This document shows positions 20,281 to 31,790 of a DNA stretch of 64,000 nucleotides, piece after piece (positions within the stretch are counted from its first letter, which is position 1; every line of letters starts with the position of its first letter). Location of the stretch: contig OY723257.1 in the NCBI GenBank assembly GCA_963210315.1, forward strand, positions 1,550,001 through 1,614,000, in the 5' to 3' direction. The DNA comes from Rhynchopus euleeides. Its lineage: Eukaryota; Euglenozoa; Diplonemea; Diplonemida; Diplonemidae. The notes beneath the pieces are model-generated. The model ran no database searches. It had not been told where the DNA came from and saw nothing but the letters and a program-made list of their open reading frames with translations. The translations under genes were made by a program, and so were the position numbers.

Positions 20281-22652
20281 GGTGGGGGTGGGGGTGGGGG
20301 GCGGGGGGGGGGGGGGCGTGTGTCGGCCCCGTGAGCCTATTCCCAGGCTGGGGTGGTGCAGCTGGGTCGCATCCAAAGCTGCGCCAGTGTCTGGCAGTGG
20401 TGTGTGATGGTGTGATGGTATGAACTGAATATATAGTGCACCTTTCCCGCAGGTGAAGTGGCCTTACAGAGGGTACAGAAGACCGGCATCACAGTTGCCG
20501 TGAAATTTGCAAGGCGGTTCCCGTTTTGTTTGCGACACGTTTCAGATTCGCGCAAGGTGGCGGGGACGGGGAGAGGGAAGGAGGGAAGGGGAAGGGGCGG
20601 CACACAGCTCTCGCACACAACAACAAAATCAAACAAACCAAGGCCCTGCACAAAAAACCCCCCCCCTCACAAGATATCAAACCAAACACATCACGCCCCC
20701 CCCCCTCCTCCCCCGGTACCCCCCCTCCCCCAATAGCAAGGGCTGCCACTCATCAGATCTATAGCCGATTTGTACACCCTCTCTCTATGGCACCCCCCCC
20801 CCACCCCCCCTCCCTCCCCCAGACGCAGCAAATGCGCCTCGGGCAAGAAAGGGTGAAGGGCGATGGGGGGGGGGGGGTATAAAACCCCCGACCACCACCA
20901 CCACCCACCCTTTTGTGCAGATGGAACGCCGCACTGCCACTAGTTATGCAGGCTATGCAGGGGGGGTGGTGAGGAGGAGAACGTTGACTTGTGAGGGGGA
21001 GGATGCCGCAGTGCCCCTGACAAGGCAAGCTAAATCAGTTCTGCGCCGTTGTTCCGAAGCAGGGGATGGCTGCTCGGCACGAGTTTTTTTTTGCACCACT
21101 CAAGCCCCCCCCGACATGACACTGAAGTAAGCTACATGTAATTTCATCATGGCATGTAACTACATGCAGAAAACACTTACATAACATACAGACCAGGGAA
21201 GTATTCCGTACAATGCCTGCAATCTTGACATACAAATGCATGTAAGAATTGTTTCAGTGTAAGACGTCGTGTCGACCATCATGTAACTCCCCTTGCTTCA
21301 GCGTCGTGTGGCAGGGGAGGAGCAGGGGGAGGACCGGGTGCCAAACAGAACCACGGGATGTGCAGGGACATACTGTGCACAGCTCTTACAAAGCAAGCGG
21401 CACGGCAATAAAATGAGAAGGCTGTTGTTTTGTGCGCCAAAATCCGCAAATAAAAAAATATTGGCCTGTCCCTGAAACAAAAGGCGACAGCGAAGGAACC
21501 AGAAGAAAGCCCGGTTGGGCAACTGAGCTGGTGTGGAGTCATCGATACGCAAGGATCGCAAGACGGGAAAAGGGTGGGGACGGGGTGAAAGGGGAGGGAA
21601 GTGGGTAAACGAGGCAAGACACGTCAGGGGGAAAAAAGGGGGGGGGGGGGGGAGTGTGTGCCGGCAGGGGGGGGGGGAGCACTGCCGCAACCCCCCCCCC
21701 CTCTGACACCTGCTCTTCTTTCCGCTCTGAAAAAGCTGGGCCCGACGAAGATGTGGGAGGGGAGGGGGCGATTCACGTGATTTTGGGACGGACCCCCCCC
21801 CTCTCCTACTTCGGTGCAGAGGCGCCACCGTATGACACGTTTGTGATGACGAGATCTACTGCAGTTTTACACACGCACAATGGGGCTGGGGTTTTTTATC
21901 GATATTTTCTGCCGACAGAAAGGGCAGGCGGGGACAGGGGTGGGTAGATGCGAAGAAGCAAAAAGACGACACCGAGTCAGCAATCAGCAAGGTCTCTCCC
22001 TCCCCCACCAGAGGGGCCCAAAAGCTCAGTGGGTGAGGGTATGTGTTTGCTGTTCCACAAAGAGGCAGGCCCTGGAGAAACGCGCAATGTGCTTCAGTCA
22101 CAAAGTGGCGTCAGAAAGACCCACGCAGCACTGGCATGCACATTTTCAATTGACAAATTCCTGGCGACGTGTCGTAGCATGGACATGGTGTCACCGCCGC
22201 GTTCCAAGCCTGCCTGACACCCCAACCAACGGATCTTTTGGTTAGCCCCCTTCTTTTCGTTCCTGCTTCCGCACCCCCCTCCATCCGTTTGTCAGAGTCA
22301 CACGGGTGTTTCACATCACACAAAAGAAAGTTGGGCAAAATCGCCGTGAATGCGGCAAACAAAAATCACAAAACATAAAACGTTATTTCTCACTGCCCCC
22401 AATGCGCCGAGGCCATCCCACACGACCTTCCGCAAGAACCACCGCCTGTCAGATGCAAACGCACCACCGGGGTCCTCAGCGATTTTTTGCCTGCTTTGGC
22501 AGCACAAAGAAGGGATGGGTGATCGGCGGTGGCACGAACGGATGAAACACAACTAACAAAACGCCCCCCAGGGGAAGTGTGGCCCCAAGCCACACCCACC
22601 CGCGCCGCGCGGGTGCCCGTCTGCCCGTCTGACCCTGCCTCTCCACTGCTGC
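20281..22652. other. Intergenic, no supported gene
   Basis: Long C- and G-runs and biased short frames. A TATAAAA at about 20878-20884 lies within a G/C-run context and is followed by a 71-residue frame without recognisable features; I do not accept it as a gene. A GTTATGCAGGCTATGCAG motif at about 20942 recalls the tail of the small hairpin repeat. Confidence 0.5.
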
Positions 22653-24059
22653 TTAGCAGCCGTAGTGAAGCCCGACGCTGACGAGCAGAACAGCAAACAC
22701 GCCCAACCGCGCCACACGGAGGAGGCCACCCACCTTCCAGCCCAGCAGCAGGGGTGCCATCATGGCGACCTGCAGCACAGCCAGCGACCACGGCAGGGTC
22801 GAGGGCACCAGACGTGGCAGCAGGCAGTAGTTGTACGGGATAATCACGCCAGGAGGCAGCGGGTACCGCACGTATGTGTCGAGGATGCGCAGCGCAAGGT
22901 CCAGCCGCGACAGCCCCTCGGTGGGGTAGCCCTTCCGGTTGAGGTCCTCCGACAGCCTGCCCAGCACCGTCTCCAGCGACATGGCGGCAGTCGGGTCGCG
23001 CGAGACCTGCCTGAACCTCTCCGCCTGCTCCTCGTCGCGGAAGCACCTCGCGCGGTAGACAACCGACACGCGCAGGTCATCTGTGGTGTACGTCCTCACC
23101 GTGGCGTTGTCCGACTGCAGCAGCCACTTGTTGTCCCCAGCATACACCAACGCGTTCTCCTTCGACTTCTCGAGGAAGGGGGGGGTCGTGCCGGGGCGGT
23201 AGTCAACTGCTGCGTGCAGCGTCTTCGACCCGTCGACAGCCGAACCCGTCAGAGGCTTCGGGGGGACAGCGTAAGGAGACTTCAGGCCCGTCTCATTCCA
23301 GAAGACGAAGTCCCCGCCGCGGTCATCCTCCCACTCGTGGATGTACCCCACAATCTGCACCTGGTTGATGAACTTGTCCTCGAACAGCCCCGAGAACTTC
23401 ATCGCCGCCAGCAGCCACTGCGGGAACTGGAACCGCGTGGCACCCCAGAAGTACACCCCGTCGAGATGCGTCGCCACCGTCTGCCCCGGCAGCTGCACAA
23501 TGTAGTTGAACTGGAAGGGGTCCAGGTGCGGCTCGTCCGCAGGGCACACGGTGCGGGCAGCCTCCTTGAACTCCTCCGAGTGGAACAGCGTCTTGAGAAC
23601 GGGGTACTTCTCCAGGTTGAAGTTGTACACCCCGAAGCTGAGCAGGCGGGAGACGAGCTGCGCGTAGTTCTCCTTCAGCCCCAGCACCCCCCCTGTCATC
23701 ATGTAGTGCCGCGCGATGTCAATCCGCCCCGGCAGCACACACAGCGTCCTGTTCATGTTCGGGATGAGGTAGGGGTGGGCGCAGATGCCGTCCTCCCCCA
23801 GCGGCATGGCCTCCCCGATGTGCTCGTGGAGTGTCTCGTAGAACTTCAGGTCTGCCGAGTTGCTGGGGAGGTGCCCGATGTCCTTCATCGTGTCGTAGAG
23901 CTTGGCGGCCACCTCCTTCGTCAGCAGGTTGGGCAGGAGCAGGGTCTGGTGCCCCGTCATGTGCGCGGGCACCTCTGCCTTGCGTGTCACAACGCCATAG
24001 TAGGCTCCGCCCGCAGCAATGCTCAGAAGCGCTGCGGCGCACAGCACAGCCCGCAACAT
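22653..24059 (-). CDS. Membrane protein with possible 2OG-Fe(II) oxygenase-like domain
   Basis: A single-exon frame of 468 residues. The ATG at 24059 starts a hydrophobic leader (LRAVLCAAALLSIAAGGAYYG) that is a signal peptide or anchor. The lumenal part includes VATHLDGVYFWG (H198, D200), then GGDFVFWNE, KTLHAAVDYRPG (H282) and LRVSVVYRARCF (R330, R336). An HxD, a distal His and a following Arg in this order and spacing match prolyl-4-hydroxylase-type 2OG-Fe(II) oxygenases. The C-terminal 60 residues hold two hydrophobic segments. I recognise no named family; the enzymatic reading is inference and the protein could be a conserved algal membrane protein of other function. Intact frame. Confidence 0.75.
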   Translation of the reverse strand: MLRAVLCAAALLSIAAGGAYYGVVTRKAEVPAHMTGHQTLLLPNLLTKEVAAKLYDTMKDIGHLPSNSADLKFYETLHEHIGEAMPLGEDGICAHPYLIPNMNRTLCVLPGRIDIARHYMMTGGVLGLKENYAQLVSRLLSFGVYNFNLEKYPVLKTLFHSEEFKEAARTVCPADEPHLDPFQFNYIVQLPGQTVATHLDGVYFWGATRFQFPQWLLAAMKFSGLFEDKFINQVQIVGYIHEWEDDRGGDFVFWNETGLKSPYAVPPKPLTGSAVDGSKTLHAAVDYRPGTTPPFLEKSKENALVYAGDNKWLLQSDNATVRTYTTDDLRVSVVYRARCFRDEEQAERFRQVSRDPTAAMSLETVLGRLSEDLNRKGYPTEGLSRLDLALRILDTYVRYPLPPGVIIPYNYCLLPRLVPSTLPWSLAVLQVAMMAPLLLGWKVGGLLRVARLGVFAVLLVSVGLHYGC

Positions 24060-24301
24060 ATTGTCCTGTGCTGTCTCCTTTCGTGTGTCACGCCTGCAGG
24101 AGAAGAAGATGGTGGGGGGAGGTGGTGTATGCTTGTTGAATAAGAAGAGCACCGCAACCAACACCCCCTCCCTATTGGCAGGGCAAAAAGGGGTGGTGGG
24201 GGAGGGTGGGGGAAGCGGGAGCTCAGATCTGATTCGCCCATCTTTGCCAATGCGGCGACCAACAGCGGCAGGGTGTTTTGGGAGAGGGGGGGGGGGGGGT
24301 A

Positions 24302-25449
24302 GGGGGGGTCAAATGGGGGTGACAAACACGATTTTTCAAAAAACCGGCGCAGAGGCCCCAAAGCCCCCGTAAACCCTCCAAACCCCCCCAGATCGGTCCG
24401 GAAACCCATCGAACCCCACTTTTCCACCATTCCGGGCACCTCAGGTGCCCGAATTGGGGTACCTAAATTTTGTGCCACCGTTTGGTACCGGACAGTGCCA
24501 CTGTGTGGGAGGTTGGAAAAGAAAATGCCCCAACACACCACATCTGAGGGTTGCAATGCATGTTGCTTGCCAACCACGTCATCCGGTGGGTGTCAGGCGC
24601 TATGTAGGTGGCATGAGCCAGGTCTTCGATGTGTTCTGGCTTGTATATGTACCTCCCTGCCTGCGGCACAGGCACTGCCTTTGTCCCCCACACCAGCCAC
24701 AGAGAGCGTATTGTACTCGGTCCACGGTTGCTGATTCATTGTGATGCGTTGTATCCTCGAGTGAACGTCACACACTAGTGGCACCACCACCCGCCATCCG
24801 AGAGCTGTATTGACTTTGCGCCCTTCCGTTGCATTCACCTCGCCACGCATATTGCACCGTTCAGTACCAGTGCTCTTGGGCCAGGCAAAGTAGACCGCAG
24901 CAACTACCAATTCTGGCACAATGGGTACCACGACAGCGCACTTCGTGTGTTCCCGGAATGTACAGCTCGTGTTGCAACAGTCGTTGTCAACACATCCCGG
25001 TTGTGGAGCACTGCTGCACAGGAATCACACGACCATCTGGACTTGTTCCGTACCTACAGGCAGCCTCCCGGTGCATGGTGGCAGGGAGGTACATATACAA
25101 GCCAGAACTCATCGAAGACCTGGCTAATGCCACCTACATAGCGCCTGACACCCACCGGATGACGTGGTTGGCAAGCAACATGCATTGCAACCCTCAGATG
25201 TGGTGTGTTGGGGCATTTTCTTTTCCAACCTCCCACACAGTGGCACTGTCCGGTACCAAACGGTGGCACACAATTTAGGTACCCCAATTCGGGCACCTGA
25301 GGTGCCCGGAATGGTGGAAAAGTGGGGTTCGATGGGTTTCCGGACCGATCTGGGGGGGTTTGGAGGGTTTACGGGGGCTTTGGGGCCTCTGCGCCGGTTT
25401 TTTGAAAAATCGTGTTTGTCCACGTAAAAGGGTGGCATTTGACCCCCCC
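24302..25449. mobile_element. Element D1: TA-flanked foldback element, 1148 bp
   Basis: Ends: TA (24300-24301) then GGGGGGTCAAATG; and CATTTGACCCCCC then TA (25450-25451). The arms at about 24326-24662 and 25078-25416 are nearly perfect inverted repeats of 337 bp, with a 415-bp spacer. No coding capacity. The left flank is 14 Gs; the right flank, once element E is taken away, is 16 Gs. D2 at 30.6 kb is nearly identical, which points to recent movement. Confidence 0.88.
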
Positions 25450-25451
25450 TA

Positions 25452-26431
25452 GGCATACTTGTCCCCCCATATGGGGAACCCCCTAAATCTGGGGGAAATA
25501 TGGGGGGTCTCAAAACCCCGCCCCCATATGGGGAAAAAGGCTGAAAATATGGGGAAAACCCGGTAAAATATGGGGGAATATGGGGGAAATACGGGGCCCA
25601 TATGGGGGGATATGGGGGTATTCGTGCTGCAACGGGAGAACATCAAACCACTCAGGCACAGACACACACGAAGTGCGCGTCGAAACCGGCCTCATGCCTT
25701 GTTGGGGATCCTCCAGGAGTCCGATCCTGGGGAGGTGCGCGCTCGTTCAGGTGTGGCCAGGTCTGGCCCCCCCTGGAAGATCCCCCAGGTGGTCACTCTC
25801 ACACTCGCTGTCCTCCTCCTCTGGTGTGTTTGCGATTGCGAACTGCCCCCTGGGGTCCTTAATTAGACAAGGGAATTCACAAGCAGTGCATTCTGGGGTG
25901 TCAGGCGCTTCCGCCGCTTTTGACCGCTCCGAGCGCCGAAAAGTCGGAGTCGACGCTCGTCACCAGGCAGCTTGACATGTTCAAGCTGCATCTGCCGGGT
26001 GGAATGAGACCTGTGAAGGCTAGTACAAGGACTGGCTGCAGGACGCAACTGTTCTGCCAGCAAAGACAGGACTACTGGACAGCATGCTCTGATGACCGCT
26101 ACTCAGACTTGAAGAAAGTGGCGGTCGGCACTCTCACAGCACCTTTTGTGGTCTGACTCGAGCACTTCAGCCGGGCGTTTCCTCTCTGCAGAAAGCGACG
26201 AGGTGAGATGGCTCTGCAAGGTGCTAGACGTCCCCTGTCAGTGGCTGACTTCACACCCTGTGAAAAGCAGAACGAAGAGAACTGTTTGCTGACTGCTTCC
26301 ACCTGAGGAACCCCTGGGTTTTCCCCCATATGGGGGAAATATGGGGGGAACAGGACTTGAAAAACCCCCCATATTCCCCCCATATTTTCCCCATATTTTT
26401 GGCCTTCCCCATATGGGGGTACAAGTATGCC
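25452..26431. mobile_element. Element E: TA-flanked element with CCCCATATGGGG subrepeats, 980 bp
   Basis: The left end, GGCATACTTGTCCCCCCATA, matches the inverted right end, GGCATACTTGTACCCCCATA, with TA on both sides (25450-25451 and 26432-26433). Both termini carry many copies of CCCATATGGGG-type palindromes and AATATGGGG units. It is inserted exactly at the right-hand TA of D1. The 640-bp interior has no recognisable gene. Confidence 0.85.
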
Positions 26432-26433
26432 TA

Positions 26434-26976
26434 GGGGGGGGGGGGGGGGCAGCACGACGCAGCCACCGCCACCGCCACCACCGCCATCTCCAGGCAGGGC
26501 TTGATTTTTTAAAGCTGCCCCCTCAGCTTCGGCGGGCAGAGTCGCCCCGGGCTGTGTGACATGCAGCTCTGCAAACACGCCCTTTGCACACAGGCACACT
26601 GGGCATAGCCCTGCCTGGCATGACACATGCGGTGGCAGGTGTGTTGACGCGCTGTCGCATCAGAGCAATGCATCGACGAGATAGCAGAGGTAACACAGCA
26701 GGGCAGAGTGGGGTGGGTGTGAGTGTGTGTGAGATAGATGGAGAGGGAAGGTATGTTTGTAACAATGTTTTGAACGATTTGAACGATTTTTAATGGTCGT
26801 ATCTCTCTCTCCTCCCGTCGTAATTACGGCAGCCCCCCACCCCCAGTGTGGGGGCTGATGTTCCAAGTTCGCCTTGGCCACGATTTTTTTTGCCGCTTGC
26901 CTGCTGGAGCTTCAGGGCAGCAGCACTACCAAGCGCTTGAAAGAGAGATTTTTGAGATTTTTTTGTAGGACAGGAT
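26434..26976. other. Short stretch between elements E and hAT2
   Basis: A 16-G run at the left, a CCACCG repeat, then unique sequence with GTGTGTGAG and a TTTGAACGATTTGAACGATT duplication. No gene seen. Confidence 0.5.
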
Positions 26977-27641
26977 CAGGTGTATTTCTAGTGGGGGATG
27001 AGGATGAGTCTTTTTGGCATCTGCCCTTTTTCCGGTTTTTTTCCAGCCAAAACCAGGTTTTTTCCCAGCAAAAACCCGATTTTTTTCCAGCCAAAATCTG
27101 GCTTTTTTTCCAGCCAAGAGCCAGACGTTCACTACCGTGGCCTCCGGCGGCTGGGGGGCTCCGCCCCCCAGACCCCCCTGTGCGGATGTCTCGTACCCAA
27201 GTCCTTCGATTCCCATCAGGTCAGGAATCCAACAGCTCCGGTAGTCTCAGGAGGACGCAGCCAACTCACACAGAATCTGTACGCCTACACTGAACAAGTG
27301 TTCACTACCGTGGCCTCCGGCGGCTGGGGGGCTCTGCCCCCCAGACCCCCCGTGGAGCGCGTTTGCCCGCCTAGTAACCGCAGCAAGTCCTTGGGCTGTT
27401 TCAGCTGGCATATCGGGGGGGTATCGTCGGAATAACGGTCCCGAAAGCCGTTTTTTTGAGGGTTTCCTCCAGCACCCGGGGGTGGCGCGAGCGGGAGGAA
27501 CCGTGGAAGGAACCCATTTAGTGCAAGACCAACGGCCCCACACTGGGGAGGAGGGACATTGGGTACCATTTTTTGCTGGAAAAAAGCGGGGATGAATCGG
27601 GGATTTTTGGCTGGGAAGACCGGGGATTAAAAACACACCTG
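26977..27641. mobile_element. hAT-like non-autonomous element (hAT2), 665 bp
   Basis: Ends are CAGGTGTATTT and AAAACACACCTG, imperfectly inverted. A perfect 8-bp duplication, GACAGGAT, lies at 26969-26976 and 27642-27649. The left part holds tandem TTTTTTTCCAGCCAAAA units; their inverse appears near 27572-27620. The middle is the GC-hairpin cassette (27122-27516). No transposase. The sister element hAT1 differs in end sequence. Confidence 0.88.
27122..27516 (+). repeat. GC-hairpin cassette, copy in hAT2
   Basis: Same two-module layout; the 3' part has GGTCCCGAAAGCC, GGTTTCCTCC, GCGCGAGCGGGAGGAACC and GGAAGGAACCCA, shared with the C1 and C2 copies. Confidence 0.85.
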
Positions 27642-27649
27642 GACAGGAT

Positions 27650-29282
27650 TGCTGTGCCTTTGGGTCACCATGACAGGGCCTGCGGCAGGGGAAACATCAA
27701 ACCTTTGATATGCACAGCCCCGAGATGCAGGTGGCGAGCGAAAGGATGTGAGTGTATGTGTTGGGTACTCGCATCACTAGCAGGGCGGTGCTCAGTGCGC
27801 TACGCCACCACATCAAAAAAAGAGCCCCACAACGTGTGTGTTTGTGGTGATGGATGTATAGAATATGGCATTGTAAAGGCGGGCAGCATCGAACCACCCC
27901 CCTCTCTCTCTCTCTCTCTTTCTCCCCCTGGTGTCTCCACCACGCAACTCCAAACCATCGTTGCTCGACGGAATCAGGGTTGTGGACACCCGAGGCCCAG
28001 TGGTGAAACGAAAGAGAGAGAGTGTGAATGAGGCAGGGTTGTCACGCACAAGACACAAGAATCTCCTCGCAATAACGTCCCCCTTCTATTGCGCCCGAAA
28101 AGGGCGTCCCAAAAAAAATTTGAAGAAAGGGGAGAGGTTCGCGCATCAAGGTTTGCTTTGTGACAAACGGTGCCAAAAGAGAAACAACGGAGCCTCCGGA
28201 AGACAGGCGAAGGCGATGTATGGTGATTTGAACAGAATCAGGAAAAAATACAGATATCGTATGGCGGGAGAAGGAACTATTTTTTTTGAACTGTTTTTCT
28301 CAGGGGAGGACCGGGGGTGGTGGTGGTGGGATGAGGGGAAATGATCTTCTCCCTCAAGCGCCTATAGGGCATCCAGCCACTCTTCAGGCGGTTTGCCGAA
28401 TGGGGCCTTCACACTGCAGAGTATACACATTAATCGCGACGGCCTGCTTGCGTGAAGCTCGGTAGACACATTTCCTCAGCAGCCGGCACTTAGAACGGGT
28501 GTGGTCACACGACGCTGCAGCCAACTGTTCATCTCAACAGATCTCAGCTGGCACGCGAAGATGTGTCGCGACAGCCGTAGAGGCAAGAATCGACACGAGC
28601 GAATGGTCGCCGAGGGTCCTTACTCTTTGTGCAAAAAACACTGCCAGCTTTCTCCTATCTTGCGATCTTGTGGTATCAGCTCACCCTTCTGATTTCGTTC
28701 TGAGCGAAGGCCCCCATCGAGACATCTCGTGGTTGACTGCCGTGGATTACAACAGTACGTGCGTCTCTCTACCTGGGTCACACACCACACGTGAATATTT
28801 TTGTAGTAGCGTAGATCAACACACCATCTCCGCTGCCTTTTGACACACACACACACGACGTTAAACTTCGAGCGAAGTCACATGCTACCTCCACACATAT
28901 TCACGCCCACGTACTTCCCTCCTCTGGCCTCCTCCCGATAAAAGTATCACACGGGGGAAGTTCATATCCGAGGGGAACTACGCTAAGCAAACAGTGCTGC
29001 GCACGTAGACCCGACGGGGAGGAGGGGTGTGGTGGTGTGGCGGGTGGGTTGCGCGCAAGGAATCCTGAAATCGAACAACTCGGAGCAGAGGCGGGGAGGG
29101 CATGCTCTGCCATTTGCATTCCGGCTGGGCGTGCGGCGCTATGCCGTGTGCAGGGCTTACCCCCGCACAGAAGGCTGTGCAGCGCACGCGGCAACCTCTC
29201 CCGGGAGAGCGTTGGGTGGGTTGGGTGGCGTGGGGGTGGGGGCAGCAGCTGCTGGGTTTTGATTGGAACTGGTGAAGGTTCT
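27650..29282. other. Intergenic, no supported gene
   Basis: Contains a TC-rich run near 27900 and several short frames. A minus-strand frame ending at 28367 (GKPPEEWLDAL and a stop) looks protein-like for 25 residues but has no upstream support. Nothing else recognised. Confidence 0.45.
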
Positions 29283-30612
29283 GAAGGTTCTCCCCTTTCT
29301 TTCAAAAAAGACTTGGGAGGATCCTTGAAATCGGTAGTGGACAGTAGCGGACAGGGCGGACATTTCCTTGTGGAAAAGGTGCCCGAAAAAAAAATTCGAA
29401 AAGGTCCCCCTTACAGAATTAGCCTTTTTTCAAAAAATCGGAAAATTTCGGACCGCAATTTGTACCCAAGAAAGTGCCGAATTTTCGGACTTGGTCCGAT
29501 TTGAACGATTTCCGTGCCTCTTGCAACCCGGGGGGCTGCTGTTTCGGGTTCTTCCGGTGGCACATGCTGGGGTGTCAGGACAGGGAATCCTGCTCGCTGT
29601 ACCCGGTGATCCCTGACGCAGCCAGGACGTGGAGAGCCTTGGAACCCTGGTTGAGGCCTGTAACACCCGGCCTTCCTGCCACTTGTGGCATTGTGGAGTG
29701 GAGGTGGTTATGGAGAAGGTTCTCTCTCCGTCCGGTCGAGCACAACCGTCCTCTCCAGCCAGGGGTCATCTACTTTCCAAACAAGGGCCAGGAACATGCT
29801 CAAACAAACTAATTGATCAGAAAATCTGGCTTGCCGTGGAATCATTGAGCAAAATTTGGGGAGTGATTGGTGCCCCATTGCTGCGTATGACATGTCCATT
29901 TTTGACGATTTTTGGGCAGAATTTGGTGCGTGGGACCTTTCGATTTTCATGAATTTTTCGGAATTTCGTGGGGACCGGTACCCCATTTGAGGGCCAAAAA
30001 TCTCATTTCCGAGGCCTGGGAATGGTCGCAGTGGCCTCAGATGTCCAAAAACGTTCAATTGACCTCTCCTCGAAAAAAAATTCGAAAGGTCCCCCCTACT
30101 GGCACCCCGGATTAGGACATGTCTCTGGGGGTGTCCGGGGGCATTTTTGGCCCATTTTTGGCTGGGGAAAATGGGCCATTTTTCACGGTTTTTTCGGTTT
30201 TTTGTCCGGACCGGCACCGCATTTGAGGGGCCAAAATCTGATTTCCGAGGCCCGGGAATGGTCGCAGTGGCTTCATTTGGCCAAAAACGTTCAATTTACC
30301 CTTCTCCAAAAAAAATTCGAAAGGGTCCCCCTACAAATCGCCGGTCTTAGGAGCAAAAAATTTGGGCACCCAGATTTCAAAAATTTTCAAACTATTTTCT
30401 GGACCAAAAATCAAACTATTGAGGTCCTGGCCGGACATGTCCGGGGGGGGGTCAAAATTGGATTTCCCGAATTTCCGGGTCCGGACATGTCCGCCCGGAC
30501 ATCCGGACACCAGAAAATGTCCGCCCGGACATGTCCGCCCTGTCCGGGGCGGACATTTCTGGATGTCCGGATGTCCGGGCGGACATGTCCGGGCGGGAAA
30601 TTCGGGAAATGT

Positions 30613-30643
<31 letters not shown>
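29283..30643. repeat. Diverged tandem repeat region with CGGACATGTCCG palindromes
   Basis: Units containing CATTTGAGGGGCCAAAATCT, GGAATGGTCGCAGTGGC, AAAAACGTTCAATT and AAAAATTCGAAAGGTCCCCC occur at 29967-30107 and 30199-30331, with a partial one near 29380. From 30430 to 30616 the sequence is dense in CGGACATGTCCG and CCGGACATCCGG. Related palindromes resume at 32690-32760 on the other side of D2, so D2 landed inside this repeat. A 29-G run (30615-30643) borders D2. Confidence 0.65.
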
Positions 30644-31790
30644 TAGGGGGGGGGGTCAAATGGGGGTGACAAACACGATTTTTCAAAAAACCGGCGCAGA
30701 GGCCCCAAAGCCCCCGTAAACCCTCCAAACCCCCCCAGATCGGTCCGGAAACCCATCGAACCCCACTTTTCCACCATTCCGGGCACCTCAGGTGCCCGAA
30801 TTGGGGTACCTAAATTTTGTGCCACCGTTTGGTACCGTACAGTGCCACTGTGTGGGAGGTTGGAAAAGAAAATGGCCCAACACACCACATCTGAGGGTTG
30901 CAATGCATGTTGCTTGCCAACCACGTCATCCGGTGGGTGTCAGGCGCTATGTAGGTGGCATTAGCCAGGTCTTCGATGTGTTCTGGCTTGTATATATACC
31001 TCCCTGCCTGCGGCACAGGCACTGCCTTTGTCCCCCACACCAGCCACAGAGAGCGTATTGTACTCGGTCCACGGTTGCTGATTCATTGTGATGCGTTGTA
31101 TCCTCGAGTGAACGTCACACACTAGTGGCACCACCACCCGCCATCCGAGAGCTGTATTGACTTTGCGCGCTTCCGTTGTATTCACCTCGCCACGCATATT
31201 GCACCGTTCAGTACCAGTGCTCTTGGGCCAGGCAAAGTAGACCGCAGCAACTACCAATTCTGGCACAATGGGTACCACGACAGCGCACTTCATGTGTTCC
31301 CGGAATGTACAGCTCGTGTTGCAACAGTCGTTGTCAACACATCCCGGTTGTGGAGCACTGCTGCACAGGAATCACACGACCATCTGGACTGTTCCGTACC
31401 TACAGGCAGCCTCCCGGTGCATGGTGGCAGGGAGGTATATATACAAGCCAGAACACATCGAAGACCTGGCTAATGCCACCTACATAGCGCCTGACACCCA
31501 CCGGATGACGTGGTTGGCAAGCAACATGCATTGCAACCCTCAGATGTGGTGTGTTGGGGCATTTTCTTTTCCAACCTCCCACACAGTGGCACTGTACGGT
31601 ACCAAACGGTGGCACAAAATTTAGGTACCCCAATTCGGGCACCTGAGGTGCCCGGAATGGTGGAAAAGTGGGGTTCGATGGGTTTCCGGACCGATCTGGG
31701 GGGGTTTGGAGGGTTTACGGGGGCTTTGGGGCCTCTGCGCCGGTTTTTTGAAAAATCGTGTTTGTCCACGTAAAAGGGTGGCATTTGACC

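Noticed and set aside
20865-21130. TATAAAA followed by a 71-residue frame
   Set aside because: The TATA lies between G- and C-runs and the frame has no recognisable features or neighbours.
27735-27790. tRNA-like segment on the minus strand (TGGCGTAGCGC)
   Set aside because: No matching B box or cloverleaf could be completed. I found no convincing tRNA, rRNA or snRNA anywhere in the window.
27931-28344. 137-residue plus-strand frame rich in Lys and Arg
   Set aside because: Composition follows local simple repeats; no domain and no supporting context.
28299-28500. Protein-like frame end on the minus strand (GKPPEEWLDAL)
   Set aside because: Only about 25-35 residues, with a stop upstream and no splice partner that I can defend.
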